DNA of 64,000 bases from Mortierella alpina (GCA_029449245.1 JANATF010000003.1:372001-436000); one strand, 5' to 3'. Shown: positions 8,735-21,419, counted from the stretch's first letter. The notes: generated by a model from the letters alone, not told the origin. Made by a program: numbers and translations.

Positions 8735-11700
8735 ATGTCTGCAGTCGCCATGCTGCCACCACTCTCTGCAGCCACGGCCCACAGCACAGCACATCAGGAG
8801 GTCACCGCACAGGGTCAAGGTCAAACCCAGGGTGGCCACAGCAATGTCGTCGTCTTTGAGCAGACCATCGACGTCGAGGAGGATGTCACCGACTTTTTCG
8901 ACGCGCGCTTCTCCTCGCGCAAGGACCTCGCCAACATCAAGGCTGTTCTGAAGCAGCAGGCTGAGCTCGGGCAGGACCTGGACCACAAGGTAGACAGCGC
9001 GTTTTTTTTGTTCAACAGGCGCGGCCTCTTTTTTTCGACATTCCAATGTCAACGACAGTTACTCACTACGATCACGTCTTCTCCCTGTTATACTTACTCG
9101 ACATCTCTAGCTGCAGGAGAGCAAAGAAAGAACAGCCCAGGTACTGAGGCAGGCACAGACCCAATCAAAGCTGGCGCTGGACAGTCTACAGGTATTAGAG
9201 TCCTCGGCACTTGACCTGGAAGAGCAGATGGAGAACTCAGAGGCTTTCGCCTCAGGAAAGAACAGGCGGGATCAAAGGTCAATGATCGAGGAGCTGAGCG
9301 ATCTTCAAAAGCGAGTACAGGCACTGGAGGATGCCAAGCGGTACATCGTTGTTCTCTCCCAGACCCAAAGGCTAATGTCCGAGTCAAGAGAGGTCTTGCA
9401 GACCTCGACCGCGCAGGCGTTGGTTCCATACAGGTCACTGGTCGATCTGTCCAACAACGTCAAACAAACTGTTGCCAATCAGGATACCAGGCTGGAGCGA
9501 TACTTGAGCGCCAGTGTTGAGGGCCTCTTGCAGGATTTCAAAGCATCCCTATCAAGGTACCAACAGCCTCTCCACTTGTGGGATCAGCATGCAAATCGGA
9601 GGACTCGAGAGAACCTGTGGAACTAACGCGCTCTTCCATGCTAGAAAGTTTCAAGCTTCCCTCGATGCCATCGGCTGGCCCAAACCTACTGCGGACTTGT
9701 CCACGATAACTAGCGATAAGCTGGACGACTTTGAAGTGTCATTCAAAGAGTTTCTGCTTCTACAGGAACCGTAAGGATGCTACGAGAACCAGGTCGAACA
9801 AAGGCTCGAGCAAGATTTGTGAATAGCAGGTTTCATTAACACAGGATTATCCTTTCCTCGGTCCTTGTAGAACTTTTGGAACGTTGGATCGATCTGCCAA
9901 TAAGCCATATCCAGCACTATTAACGACAGAGCTCATGGTCGCGCCTTTGATCATGCGATTCAAATTTCACTTTGAAGGAAAGAGACCAACGAACCGACTG
10001 GACAAGGTGTGCCGTTTTCCATGAGACTATCTTTTTGTGCTAGTTTATCGCTCGCTGGATTCTAAAGCAACATTGACTAACGCGGTTTGTACACACTGTA
10101 GCCGGAATGGTACCTCACACACATCTTGGAGCTCATCAAGGACCACGCACCGTTCATTCAGGATTATGTACAAGGGATAGTGCAGGCTACGGAATACAAG
10201 GAGTACGACGTGAAGGTATGGCTTGGTACCTCACAAAGGCTGGTCTTCGACAAGCTATTTTCTCGCATGTCCACCTGACACTTGCGATCGTTTCTATTGT
10301 ATATGTTCAATCGTGGCGATGCACAGAATGATTTTATTCGACTCCTTCTGGAGGCGGTGGAAAGAAAGATTCGTCTTTCAGTGCCCGCAATGCTGGCTAG
10401 TCCAGAAATACTTTCGCACGCAATCCATGAAGCGCTCCGCTTTGACAAGACGTTACGAGAGAACGAGGATTATATCCCACCAGGACAGATGACAGACTGG
10501 CAGGGAACAGTGCAGGTTTACCTTGGCAATCGGGAGTGGCTCAAGACCTGGCTCAGAGTCGAGAAGGAGTGTAAGTGGCATGTGGCCTCACGAAAGCATT
10601 TTACGGGACAATCTGTCAACATTGACTGCGGGTTTTCTGATTAATAAGTTTCCGCTTGACCAAAAACAAATCTAGTTGCCGTGGCAAGATACACGCAGAT
10701 CATAGAAGATGTGGATGCATGGCAGCCCGCATACGACGACATGGGAGAGAAGGAGTACATTATACCAACAAAATCGGCAGAGAAACTTATGGATCTGCTG
10801 GAAATCGTTACAGGTATGATGCCCTTTCACTGCACTATTTGCAATTGATCAGCCAGGACATCTCTGGAATGTGGGCGAATATTCGTCTACTGTGTGACTA
10901 ACCCAGGAGGATCTTGATTGCACAGAGCGCTACCGACCGCTGCCAGTCCTGGAGCACCGGACGTTTTTGCTGGACATTCAGCTGGACATTTTGCTTGCAT
11001 ATCACCGCCATATTCGCGGTTTGGTAGACCAGCACGAGTCGCTGACCTATTCTTTTGTCAGAGTGATGCCTGGTGCTGCTTCTGCGGATGAGCTCAACAC
11101 CATGGGAATTGAGGGCTTGAGGAACCTGTGTCAATGGCTCTCTTCAGTAGAGTACGTTAGTACGACGCTGAAGGACTGGGCTGAGGATGTGGTACGTATT
11201 TTTGTCATGATACTACTTTTCTATTGATAAAGTACGGAACAGCACATTGATAGTACCTCGGTCTTTGGTATAGTTTTTCTTGGAAATGTACAAGGACATC
11301 ACCGAGAGGACTCAAAAAATAGTCAACCCACTGAATTCTGAGAACGAAGATTCAGAACCTGAGGACATGGCTTCTAGAACGCGGCTCGATGAGAACGGCA
11401 CCATTTTTGACGAGTCTGTCAAAGGGTTTGGATCGCTGTCCAAAAGAATACAGGAACTCATTGTCAGGAACATTACGAAGGATGTCTTTGGCAGCATGAA
11501 GTCCTACGTCTCTCTGTAAGCGCGCCCTGTTTCACTGACAACTTGATAACCCTGCTAGTCCCAAAGCTTACATATATTTTCCCTCCATATTCCGCCTCCA
11601 TTACCCGCGCATGCGTTTCATTTTATCAATAGCCGGTCATGGCCACAGATTGAAATGTCAGCGATGGACTCGAACCCTCTGTCACCGGGGATGCAAGACC

Positions 11701-12248
11701 CGCTTTGGTCGCAGCATGACAATGAGGACGATGTTTCACCAGAGCTGTACCACTCTCTTACCATCCTTACGCATTCGCTTGAATTCCTGGCAGCTACGAT
11801 GCCAACACGCCAGTTCACGACCTTGTACCGCCAGGTGGCCATGGAGATGCAAGACTTTATGTGGCAAAAGGTCATTATGAAGAACTCCTTTTCTGAGCTG
11901 GGTGGACTACAGTTTGCGAGAGATGTCCGTGTGGGTCTCTGGGGAGCCAGTCGGCGCTGGATCAAGAAACCCGAGAACTACCACCGCAAGTTGAGAGACG
12001 CCAGCATCCTGCTGTCGCTGCAGAGCGCAAAGGCCAACTCGCCTCCTGCGATGATCTCGTTTGATCAGGAGAGCAGCAAGGAGAAGGGTCCCACCACTCG
12101 CACGCTAGCACAGATCATGGCAGTGCTGTTTGACGAGGATTTGGAGGTCGCAACGGTGAAGCGCAGGTTGGAGGAGATTGGAGTGCTGCACCTGGGGATC
12201 AATGAGGCCAAGGACGTCATCCGCCGGCGGGTCGAGTGCTGGCGGTGA
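8735..12248 (+). CDS. TIP20: RINT1/TIP20-family tethering protein of the Dsl1 complex
   Basis: Ten exons (8735-8989, 9111-9556, 9645-9770, 9871-10006, 10102-10215, 10327-10570, 10676-10813, 10926-11191, 11274-11515, 11633-12248) join in phase to 860 aa. Family hallmarks are the coiled coil with LQKRVQALEDAKRYI, the DAIGWP block, RFKFHFEGKRPTNRLDKPEW across exons 4-5, and the C-terminal WQKVIMKNSF...RRWIKKPENY segment. These match RINT1/Tip20, which tethers COPI vesicles returning from the Golgi to the ER together with Dsl1/ZW10 and Sec39/NAG. Length is near that of animal RINT1 (about 790 aa). The N-terminal ~40 residues are Gln/Thr-rich and not conserved. It opens the plus-strand ER/Golgi block. 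Confidence 0.9.
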
Positions 12249-12338
12249 GTGGCCAGTCGCTGTCCATAGTGCGCTCATAGCCGTCAGAGAAGAATGAAGA
12301 CAAGGTTTTAGCGCAGAGGCTGTTGAGACCGTTTGGCT

Positions 12339-12505
12339 CGTACAGCCAAATTCTGGTTTTGCATGCCCTCAAAATGAGTAGCTCCCTGTTCTGCATACAG
12401 GTCCCACGTCGCTCTAAACCCCTATGAGGCGCTTGTCAAAACGAATGTTCTCTCACATTTGCACACAGTTCGGGGGGTATGCAAAACCAGAATTTTGACT
12501 GTACG
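12339..12505. mobile_element. MITE-like element with ~31-bp terminal inverted repeats
   Basis: The segment starts with CGTACAGCCAAATTCTGG and continues TTTTGCATGCCC. The reverse complement of its far end reads CGTACAGTCAAAATTCTGG followed by TTTTGCATACCC. About 27 of 31 bases agree, with ~107 unrelated bases between. It lies between two genes and has no coding capacity. No clear target-site duplication is visible and no second copy was noticed in the window, so it could also be a hairpin-forming regulatory repeat. Confidence 0.45.
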
Positions 12506-12856
12506 TGTTCAACAAGCGGGTTGGTTGAGAGCCATTTTCCATCGACGCAGCGGTCATCATCACGTCGGTGACTGGCGATCACGCTCTTTTGCTCTTCCAC
12601 TGTTCCTCTACGCCCTTGTGTTGTTCTCCTCATTATTCGCCCTCGCTGCAGTGTAACGCTCAGGCGGGAGTTATGCGCGGTGAATCAAACTTTGGTTGGT
12701 GCAGTCCATCGGCACTCGGGCTGAGAACGAAAATGGTGTTTTATCCGCGCAATCGCCGGGCACCCATTGTGAAGAAGATTTTGGGTAAAGTCAAAAGAAG
12801 CACAAGAAAAGTGATACCTTTGCCCTCCTTGGATCCTTCTCTTCCTCGCCGTCATT

Positions 12857-12895
12857 CTTTCTCTCTCTCTCTCATTCTCTCTCTCTCTCTCTTTC
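12857..12895 (+). repeat. CT-rich tract in the leader of the glycosyltransferase gene
   Basis: A run of CT dinucleotides sits about 125-165 bases upstream of the ATG at 13020. Similar pyrimidine tracts on the coding strand precede several other genes in the window, so it is probably a promoter or 5' UTR element rather than random satellite. Confidence 0.5.
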
Positions 12896-13019
12896 GTCCT
12901 CCTCTCGCCACTCTCTGCTCTTCACCGATACCCCTCCGTCGCCACCCCTCCTTCAGCTCGTTCCTCTTCAAAAACGATCCCCTCCACATACACTCTCTCA
13001 CACACAGACACATCCTCTG

Positions 13020-14135
13020 ATGGTACTGTCCGCACAGCAAACGCGGCGGCTGACATTCCTGGCAGTCGTGGTCTCAACCTTAACTCTCATCCTCACACTC
13101 AAATACGATGGCCTCTCCACCAGGAACGTTCTCAAGATCCTCCACCGACCCGGCGAGTTCAGGAGCGTCAGCCTGCCCGTCCGAAACCAAACGATCGTCA
13201 TGCACGACTTCACCTATTCGGGTCTGGGCAACAAGTTCATGGATCTCATGTTCTCTCTGCAATATGCTCGTCAACAGAACCTGACATATGCCTTCAATCA
13301 TATCGGGTTTATCGCCAACCCGCGAGATGCGGATCACACCTGGCTCGGAGACCTGATAGCAACCAGGCTCAACAGAACGAGGGCCGTTGAACATCGACTG
13401 TACCACCTCTCGGATTTCACCAAACCTCCTCCCGCCATGTCAGATGAGGACAAGGCGCTGCACGACGGGTACTTTATGGATGGAGGGACGGGCTGTGCAG
13501 GAGACGACTGCTACCTGCCCGTGCGGGCTTGGTACTCGGCTGGACTGTTCACCCGAAATGCAGATCTGCAGGATCTACTGGGGGTGACGCCCGAGAACCG
13601 TAAGAGGCGGGTGGCGATCCATATTCGATTCGGGGATACGATCGCTCATTTGAATGCGGGACAGTACCGTCAGATTGTCGAAGGTCTCGAGAGGAAGTAT
13701 CTCACAGAGGAAGGAGGCCAAGGCAGCACCAGCACCAGCACCAGCACCACCACAGAGTCGTCGCTGTTGGAGAATGTCCATTTTGTATATCATATCCCAA
13801 CGGAGGAGAACCGTTACGAGTACACGCAGAATCCTTACAATCTCGGCATGTTTGACGAGCCGTTGAAGGAACTCAGGGCGGCCTTTCCAAAGGCCGAGTT
13901 TCACGACTTTAGGACGCTGGAGAGGACGGTTCGGTTTCTGGCCGAGTCCGAGTTTTTGATCACGTCTGGGAGCAGTTTGAGTTACATGTCCGCTTACTTT
14001 TGTGCGGGCTGTCATGTCGTGTTTACGACTCCCAAGGAGTATGTCCAGCGTGGGCTGAACATGACGAAAGACAACTACAAACAGATTCTGTACTATAAGG
14101 ATGGATGGGATGTTGACCTTGACTTTTACCAGTAA
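13020..14135 (+). CDS. Type II membrane glycosyltransferase, fucosyltransferase-like
   Basis: One exon, 371 aa. A short basic cytosolic end precedes a single hydrophobic anchor (residues ~10-27), followed by a lumenal catalytic part: type II Golgi topology. [17 protein letters not shown] looks like the N-terminal GT-B loop. IHIRFGDT carries H201, R203, G205 and D206, matching the H-x-R-x-G-D type motif I of GDP-fucose-dependent fucosyltransferases. [17 protein letters not shown] resembles their later nucleotide-binding block. The exact CAZy family (GT11, GT23 or related) cannot be fixed by eye. A GDP-fucose transporter lies 1.4 kb downstream on the same strand, which supports the substrate guess. 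A Ser/Thr-rich loop (about 235-250) is low complexity. Confidence 0.6.
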   Translation: MVLSAQQTRRLTFLAVVVSTLTLILTLKYDGLSTRNVLKILHRPGEFRSVSLPVRNQTIVMHDFTYSGLGNKFMDLMFSLQYARQQNLTYAFNHIGFIANPRDADHTWLGDLIATRLNRTRAVEHRLYHLSDFTKPPPAMSDEDKALHDGYFMDGGTGCAGDDCYLPVRAWYSAGLFTRNADLQDLLGVTPENRKRRVAIHIRFGDTIAHLNAGQYRQIVEGLERKYLTEEGGQGSTSTSTSTTTESSLLENVHFVYHIPTEENRYEYTQNPYNLGMFDEPLKELRAAFPKAEFHDFRTLERTVRFLAESEFLITSGSSLSYMSAYFCAGCHVVFTTPKEYVQRGLNMTKDNYKQILYYKDGWDVDLDFYQ

Positions 14136-15568
14136 GTCGTGGTAGTAGTGAGCCTAGATAGAAGAGTCAGAGAGACCTAAGGCAGTTTTTGAAATGTCTC
14201 GTGAAGAGCAGCGCACTTGTATAATGTAGAATAATATAGCTTCCCTCACCATGAGTTTCGATTTTTCTTGTTGGCCTGGGGGATCACTGGCCATGTGAAC
14301 GATGCCGGCCGATCTGCTCATGTTGACAGCGGCCGTTTGTTTAAGGTTTGAGCGCTTTTGGAATTGATGGGAACAGCCCAAAGGGCGCAATGCTGAGCAG
14401 AAGATAGCTCGGGCAAGGTATGAGGCTTTGTTTCCCTCCTTCCTCCTTTCTCTTTCTTTTTTTTTTTTTTTTTAATTCCTTTCTTTTCAGGTCATGTCGA
14501 TTCCGCGCATGCGTTCATTCTTGAAAACGTCGATCATAGCTTTGGATCGATGGATCTCTCAATCGCCTTCTTTTATCGCATCATGGTAAGGACGATCAAG
14601 TGTTTGATAGAGCTATACAGCATCATCCTCTTAGTATCTTCAGGCACGGATGTGAGGACGATCAAGTGTTTGATAGAGCTGTACAGTATCGTCCTTTCAC
14701 CTTCTTCAGGCACGGACGTGGGTTCCTGGCATGTTCTCTACCAGCGTGCCTCTCTGTACAGTACAAATTGTATGCCACGGATGAAAGGGAACCACAAGGG
14801 TGTCATCTACCAGCTTTGTCGAGTGTGAGGTGCTCCATAGCCTTGGTTGACACGTTTTTAGCAGCCGAATGAAACGAGAGAGAGCATGCAAGGTCTGTTC
14901 ATTTCCTCTATGGTGCACAGTAGGCAATTGCGGATTGAGAGCCGTTGCGTCGATGTATGCTGTACACACTGTACGGCCAGCGGGTTGACAGAGTGAGCTT
15001 TCCACATGGAGCAGAGGGCATGCGAGCAGTGCAATGAGTTTTGCTTAGTGCACAAGGGGACCCCGTGCTACTTTGGGACGGATGGAGGTATTCTTTGGGT
15101 CCAGCACTGGATAAGCGCCTATTTTTGTCCCTGCGGTAATTGCAAATGCAGTGGGCGCACAGGTGCAGCCGGGATAGAGTTTGATGCTACTACTGTATTG
15201 CTGTATTGCGCTCCCTTGTAAGACCCATCGAATAGGGTGCCTGGCCTCACCGACTCGCTACGTCCATCTGCCAAGGGTCGTTCTTTTCTTGCACATCCGC
15301 ATTCTCAATCACCTTTTGCCCCTCTCTTCCTCTCTTCCTCTCGTCCTCACCCATCTCCCACCTCTTCACCCCTTTTGTTCTTGCCTTGTCTTCTCTCTCT
15401 CTCTCTCTCCTCTCTCTCTCCTCTCTCTCTCACTCTCTCTCTCTTTTCATTGTCCTCTTTCACCTTCTCCCACATAGCACATTCTCTTTTACTCCCACCC
15501 TCCCTATTCTTTCTCGGCCATCGTGATCTCACTCGCTCAAGCACTTAGCACATTCACATCCCGCCATC
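14136..15568. other. Intergenic region between the two fucosylation genes
   Basis: No conserved coding region is seen in these 1.4 kb. It contains a 66-base tandem duplication (14590-14721), a T-rich tract near 14458-14473 and, at 15382-15440, a CT-rich tract upstream of the transporter start. Confidence 0.5.
14590..14721 (+). repeat. 66-bp direct tandem duplication, two units
   Basis: Units 14590-14655 and 14656-14721 both begin GGACGATCAAGTGTTTGATA and both end with TCTTCAGGCACGGA plus a few bases. They differ at about ten positions, mostly in the middle. No coding role is apparent. Confidence 0.85.
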
Positions 15569-16952
15569 ATGAAAGCCAGCAGTTCGAATAACTTTGGCCT
15601 GACAGAGCGTCAGGCTGTCATTGGCACAGTCGGGTTCTACATGATCACCGCTCTGGTCATGGTCAGCGTCAACAAGGTATGTCGACAGCAAAATCCTCTC
15701 CACCTCCTGAAAAGATGGTGGCATATCTATCCGTCTCGATCGGAATCTTACCTACATTATTTCGATAGTGGGCACTGAACGCACTCGAGGTGCCTTGGCT
15801 GCTCCTGTGGTGCCAGATGTTGATTGCCGTGCTCTTGCTCAAGATCACCCACTACTCGGGCCTGCTCCAGATGCCCGAGATCGAAATGTCCGTCGCCAAG
15901 GCTCTGGTGCCCCTGATCGCCATTAATGTACTGGGTCTGGGTGTCAACACCCTCTGCCTGGTGTATGTCGACACCTCCTTCTACCAGGTACGACGTCGCA
16001 GTACAATACCATGCAAATGGGTATATTGTCGTGCGGGTTGCCAGATCTATCATTGTCGCTTTAACTAACGCCTGTCCAAAATATGGTTGGTTGCCTTGCA
16101 TGTTTGCTTTTAGATTGCTCGGGGTCTTGTTCTGCCCTTCACAGTGATTTTTGCTTATACGCTCCTCGGCCAGCCCTCCTCACACCTCGTCCTCGGCGCC
16201 TGCTTCACGGTGTTTTGCGGATTCTACACTGGAGTTTCAACCGAGGTCCACGTCTCGCACTTGGGCATCTTTTTCGGCATCGTCTCGTCGATCACGACCT
16301 CGCTCCATGCCATTGTCATCAAAAAGTCGTTGCCTGCCGTCAACAACTCGTCGATCGACCTTGTCTACTACAACAATGCGCTGTCGTTGATGGCCACCAC
16401 CCCCATCATCTTTTTGAGCGGCGAGAGTGCAGTGGTCGTGGAACGGTTCCAGACTCAGGGTTTTGCTTCGTTCCACCAGTTTTTGATTGCAGCCTTCGTG
16501 ACAGGCATCTTTGGTTTCTTGGTCAACCTTGCTGGATTCATGCAGATCTCAAAGACCTCCCCAACAACCCACATGATCTCGGGAGCTGTCCGCGGAGTGT
16601 AAGTCATAGTGCCTTGGGATCGAACAGGACGCAGATGCATGTTTTTTTGGGGTGTTGCAACGAGGACAAAGTAGGCGATTTGTCAATGACTAAAACGCTT
16701 TGCTCGATCTGGTTATATAATAGCTTGCAAACACTTCTCGGCTACTTTGCGTTCCACGATGTCATCACGGCAGGTCGCTTGACAGGTATCATTCTGATTC
16801 TCAGCGGAGGAGCGCTGTATACCTATGCTAAGGACAAGGAGATGAAGGCCAACAGCAAGCCCTCGTACATTCCCATGACACAGCAGGATGTCGATGGCCA
16901 GGACGAGGACGAGGACGTGGACATGGAGAGCCACAAAGTTGGGAAGGCCTGA
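15569..16952 (+). CDS. GDP-fucose (nucleotide-sugar) transporter, SLC35C1-like
   Basis: Four exons, 15569-15676, 15769-15987, 16114-16598 and 16724-16952, give 346 aa in phase. The protein is very hydrophobic with about ten membrane spans of the DMT/TPT fold. Diagnostic segments are WALNALEVPW, LVYVDTSFYQ, LHAIVIKKSLPAVNNSS, YYNNA, IFGFLVNLAGFMQISKTSPTTH and MISGAVRGVLQT. They parallel the GDP-fucose transporter SLC35C1 at the positions where that family differs from UDP-sugar carriers. The cytosolic tail is Asp/Glu-rich (DEDEDVDME). It should exchange GDP-fucose for GMP across the Golgi membrane. The putative fucosyltransferase upstream is the obvious client. Related carriers of other sugars are the main alternative. 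Confidence 0.75.
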
Positions 16953-17939
16953 AGAAACAGCGACGACCCATTAAGATAGAAGACATGCATGTATCCACCT
17001 CATTACACACACCACAAACATAACATAACTCAACTCGACCCAACCCTATCCTCCAGCAATGATGGCGATTTTATACGTTTCCATTGATGGCCCCACCCCC
17101 CTCCCGATCTGTAGTCGTTACTACCTCGTTGATATCAACCACGGCTTGTTCCTGAATTATGGTGCCATCAAGGCGCCGAGAATCCAAACATCCAAACGAT
17201 GTACATGTCCTGTATGGTGTCCTAAAGCATTTCCTGGGACAGGACCCTTGGGATGCGAGATGCGAGTGGGAAGCAAAGTGCCTGGGAAATGGGAAATGGG
17301 CCAATGATACTTGATTAATTTGCGAAAATAGCCCATAGTCTGTCCCATATGTCCCATTGACAGCTCATCTCTTTCGCTCTCGTCTTTTGTTTCCGTCGTT
17401 GTCTTCATCAGCTTCTACTCACCTCTCGTCATCACCTTCTTCGAGCTGACCCATCCACGCCTCCACGCTCCTTTATCCACACACACACACACCCTCGGCC
17501 CCTGCTGGCCTGCCTCTCCCCTGCGTGCATTGCTCCCCCGCCACGACCCCTTCCGCGCTGTCTGTCGGTATGGATTAGAGTTTATCCTGATCATCCCATC
17601 TCATCTTGCATCATGGTCTTCGTTCTCATGGTCTCTTCTTCATATCGTCATTCTCGCTCTTTCGCTCTAGTTGCATCGCAGACACACTCTCCTTCCCTTT
17701 AGCTACAACGCATCGAGACGCGCGCACGAATCAAGCCCATTGTTAACGGTCATTGTCTGTTTTTGCTGTTTTTGCTGCTCCGAGAAACACGGCCGGCCCA
17801 TTCTACCAGGAACGAAATACTCCCCGCACTATCTCATTATCTCACACGGCCTTACACAAGCAAGAGAGCTCTGTACGTCCAGCCAAGGAAGCAGCAAAAA
17901 AAGCCCGTTCCCAGCAGACCCAACCTCGCGCGTGGTGCC
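16953..17939. other. Intergenic / promoter of the mannosidase gene
   Basis: No gene is supported here. A (CA)n run near 17480 and C/T-rich sequence from 17380 onward fit a promoter and leader for the plus-strand gene at 17940. Confidence 0.5.
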
Positions 17940-20900
17940 ATGTTCAGGAGGGAGGACAGATCGGGGATCCCCTTCCACGACGACAACAAGTATGCAAAGT
18001 CGCCCTTCAGCCTCCAGACCAAGGTAAGAAGCGACCTACATCCACGGAATGAAAGACCTGGCTGTTGGGAGCAGCCGGGGGTGCTCTCAAGCTACCGCTG
18101 TCTGTCTTGTCTCTTTGGTCTCTACGACCGTTACGGTACCGCGCTAAGAATACAACGCCGCATGCTCATCCTCACATTAACACCTTCCTTTCTTTTTTTG
18201 GTTGCTCCCCCTTACTGCACGACAACTTTCAACCTCCTGGAACCTTTGAACCTTTCTTTCAGGCACAGCCCCGTCTACGACTTCGGAAGCGCCATGCTGT
18301 ATTGGTTCTCTGTCTGTTCGCTGCGACGTACTTGTTCCTAAAGTCGCCCTCAGCGTCGGTGTCCTTCAGATCAGGATCCTCTTCTCACGCACCTGTCCCC
18401 AGGGGTGGGCGTACTGTTGCTGAACAAGGTCAAGCCAAAGAGAAGTTTGTTGCGCCTATCCCGCCCCGCAAGGAAGGTGGTAATGTGGGCACTCCAGGGA
18501 ACAGCAACACCAGCAACAACATCAACAACAAAGCCAGTGACCAGGCGACAGAGGCCAAGAAGCAGGAGGACAAGAAAAAGAAAAAGAAGAAAAAGGCTCC
18601 GCCCACCTTGTTCGAATTTGACGACAAGAACGAAAAGCCCATCTTTCAGGATGTTGTCCGTTCCAACAAACCAAAGTCGAAAGGAGAGGACTTGAGGCAA
18701 AACTCTGATGCGGCACCTCCACCTCCACCGCCCGTCGCCCCATTGGTTCCAGAGGCGCCAGTTCCCAAGCAGCAGCACGACTGGAGGGAGATTGAGGATA
18801 AGCAAAAGGAGGAAAAGAACGCATCAGAGACTGACAAGGTCAATGACGATACTACAGGGGTTCGCCGTCTGCCTAGCTACGGTAACGATCAAACGTCCAC
18901 AGGTCGTCAAGGCAACAGCAACAATGGAGCCTATGCAAAGAATGCACCGATCTGGGAGGAGCGCAAGAACAGGGTCAAGGAGGCTTTTGTTCATTCTTGG
19001 ACCGCTTATAGACGTGATGCCTGGGGTAAAGACGAGTATCACCCAGTCTCCAAATACGGATCCAACCTGATCCGCAAAGGTCAGGGTTTCACCATAGTCG
19101 ACTCGCTGGACACCATCCTGTTGATGGGGCTCGAGGACGAGTTTGAGGAAGCCAAGGCCTGGGTAAAGAACGAACTGGACTTTGATCAGGACGGCGAGGT
19201 GAATCTGTTCGAGACCACGATCCGGATTCTTGGAGGTTTGCTCAGCGCGTACGATCAGTCGGGTCAAGACCCTGTGTTCTTGCACAAGGCTGTTGATTTG
19301 GCAGATCGTCTGATGGGCGCCTTTGAGACGACGAGCGGGATACCCTATGCAAGTGTGCATCTCAAGGACCGACGAGGTGTACCTGGCCATGATCGTGGGA
19401 TCAGCTCGACCTCTGAGGTGGCCACGCTGCAGCTCGAATTCAAGTATCTGTCACACTTGACCGGCGATGCCAAGTACTGGAAGGCGGCCGAGAATGTCAT
19501 CCTGAAGATGAAGGATCTAGATAATCTGGATGGGCTGGTCCCGATCTACATCAACCCCTATACTGGCAACTTTCAGGGTGGCGAGATCCGTCTTGGTTCT
19601 CGCGGGGATAGCTACTATGGTGAGTTTGGATTGCCTGTTTCTCTCTCTTTCTCTCGCTCCTCTCCCTCTCTCTTTGTTCGTTTTGCACAAGACGAGAAAG
19701 GTCTTCATGTCCTGACGCCCCACTACTTTCTCGTTTCTAGAATACCTTATCAAGCAGTACTTGCAAACAGGAAAGAAGGAAAAGATCTACAAGGACATGT
19801 ACGACCATGCCATGGGTGGAGTCAAGAAACATCTCCTTGGCAGGACCATCCCCCACAACCTGCTCTTTGTCGGTGAGATCTCCAAATACGAACCCAAGAA
19901 CCTGTCCCCCAAGATGGATCACTTGGTTTGCTTCCTGGGCGGGACCATGGCTCTGGGTTCGACAGAAGGACGGTCTCTGAACGATGGAAGTCAACCCCCG
20001 CGCCCACGACTTTCCATTCTGCAGGAGCAGGATTTCAAGATTGGAGAAGAGTTGACAGAGTCGTGCTATGAGATGTATCATCAGACCGAGACGGGATTGG
20101 CACCGGAGATTGTGTACTGGGTTCAGAAGGAGGAACAGATCCGGGGCAAGAGTCCACTGCAGCATGCGCCTGGATCTGACTTTATCATCAATGATCGCGA
20201 TGGGCACAACTGGCTGCGGCCCGAGACAGTAGAGAGTTTGTTCTACATGTGGCGGTTGACTGGAAATGACAAGTACCGGTAAGTTCTTTGCGTGTGCAGG
20301 GGGGACTCTTATTCATAAGGGATCGGACATAGGAAAAGATCGGTTACAGGGACTCTCTCTCTCGACTCAACTCTGATTCTTGTATGTCATCATTCACATC
20401 TACGTTCGTATAGTCACTGGGGTTGGAACATTTTCGAAGCAATTGAAAAGTACAGCCAGGTGCCGACAGGAGGGTACAGCTCGATCCACGACATTCGACG
20501 GGCCGACAACGTCCGCTTTTCGGACAAGATGGAGACATTCTTCTTGGCCGAGACACTCAAGTACTTTTATCTGCTCTTTGGATCGAATGAGGTCCTACCC
20601 TTGGACAAGTACGTCTTCAATACGGAGGCACATCCTCTTCCAATCTTTACACCCTCGGACGAGCTCTTGGCGCGCACGGCTTCTTACCGCAGCAGTAGCA
20701 GCAGTGACACTAGTCCTGACGACAAGGACAACGACCAGGAATCTGCAGAGTTGAGTTCAGAGGACAAACGGTACAAGGACTTGATCTCGAAGGAGGATGA
20801 TCAAGAGGCTGCTGCGGATGATGAGGACAACAATGAGAACGATGAAGAGCAGCCATCGGCAGACGACGACAACGAGGACGATTTGAACACCATTGAAGAC

Positions 20901-21419
20901 GAGGAGGAGGATGTTGCAGGTCTGGACGACAGCCTGACCTCGGGTGACACGGAAAAGACCAACAAGGGATCTCTGGAGGACGAAGACGAAGAAGGGGACG
21001 ATGGTGTGGATGAGGTCGATCAAGGAATTGAGGATCTGGCGCTGGATACTGGAGAGGATGAAGAAGCTGAGGTACCAGAGGTCGAAGTGGATTATGAAGA
21101 TAATGCCAACGAAGGTGAGGCGGATGAAGATACAGAAGAAGATGGCGAGGAGGAGGAGGACGGTCAGGATGGCGAGGATGGTGATGACGGAGGAGATGGT
21201 GAGCTGGGAAGTGAGCTGGATGTGGAGGAGGATGACGATGCAGGAGAAGAGCCGGACGAGAATGACGAGGATGAGGAGGAGGAAGACGACCTTTCGGTGG
21301 AGATTGGAGGCGATGACTTTGGAGTCGTAAAGCCCGAGGACTGGGAGGGCAAGGGAGGTGAACAGGGAGAGGAGGAGAAGGAAGAGGAGCCTTCGTACAA
21401 TGATCATGGCTTGTTGTGA
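17940..21419 (+). CDS. MNS1: ER mannosyl-oligosaccharide alpha-1,2-mannosidase (GH47) with acidic tail
   Basis: Exons 17940-18023, 18263-19619, 19741-20278 and 20414-21419 encode 994 aa. Residues ~39-55 (HAVLVLCLFAATYLFL) form a type II anchor. A Lys- and Pro-rich stem follows to ~260, then the GH47 domain (~263-750). Landmarks are NRVKEAFVHSW, DSLDTILLMGL, FETTIRILGGLLSAY with the catalytic-site Glu, MDHLVCFLGGTMALG, LRPETVESLFYMWR, and NTEAHPLPIF with the calcium-binding Thr. This is the class I enzyme that trims Man9 glycans in the ER/early Golgi. EDEM proteins are less likely given the MDHLVCF block. Exceptional is a ~240-residue Asp/Glu tail after the domain, facing the lumen by topology. 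Confidence 0.9.

Noticed and set aside
13575-14015. 146-codon minus-strand frame opposite the glycosyltransferase
   Set aside because: Antisense shadow of a conserved coding exon, with no family features.
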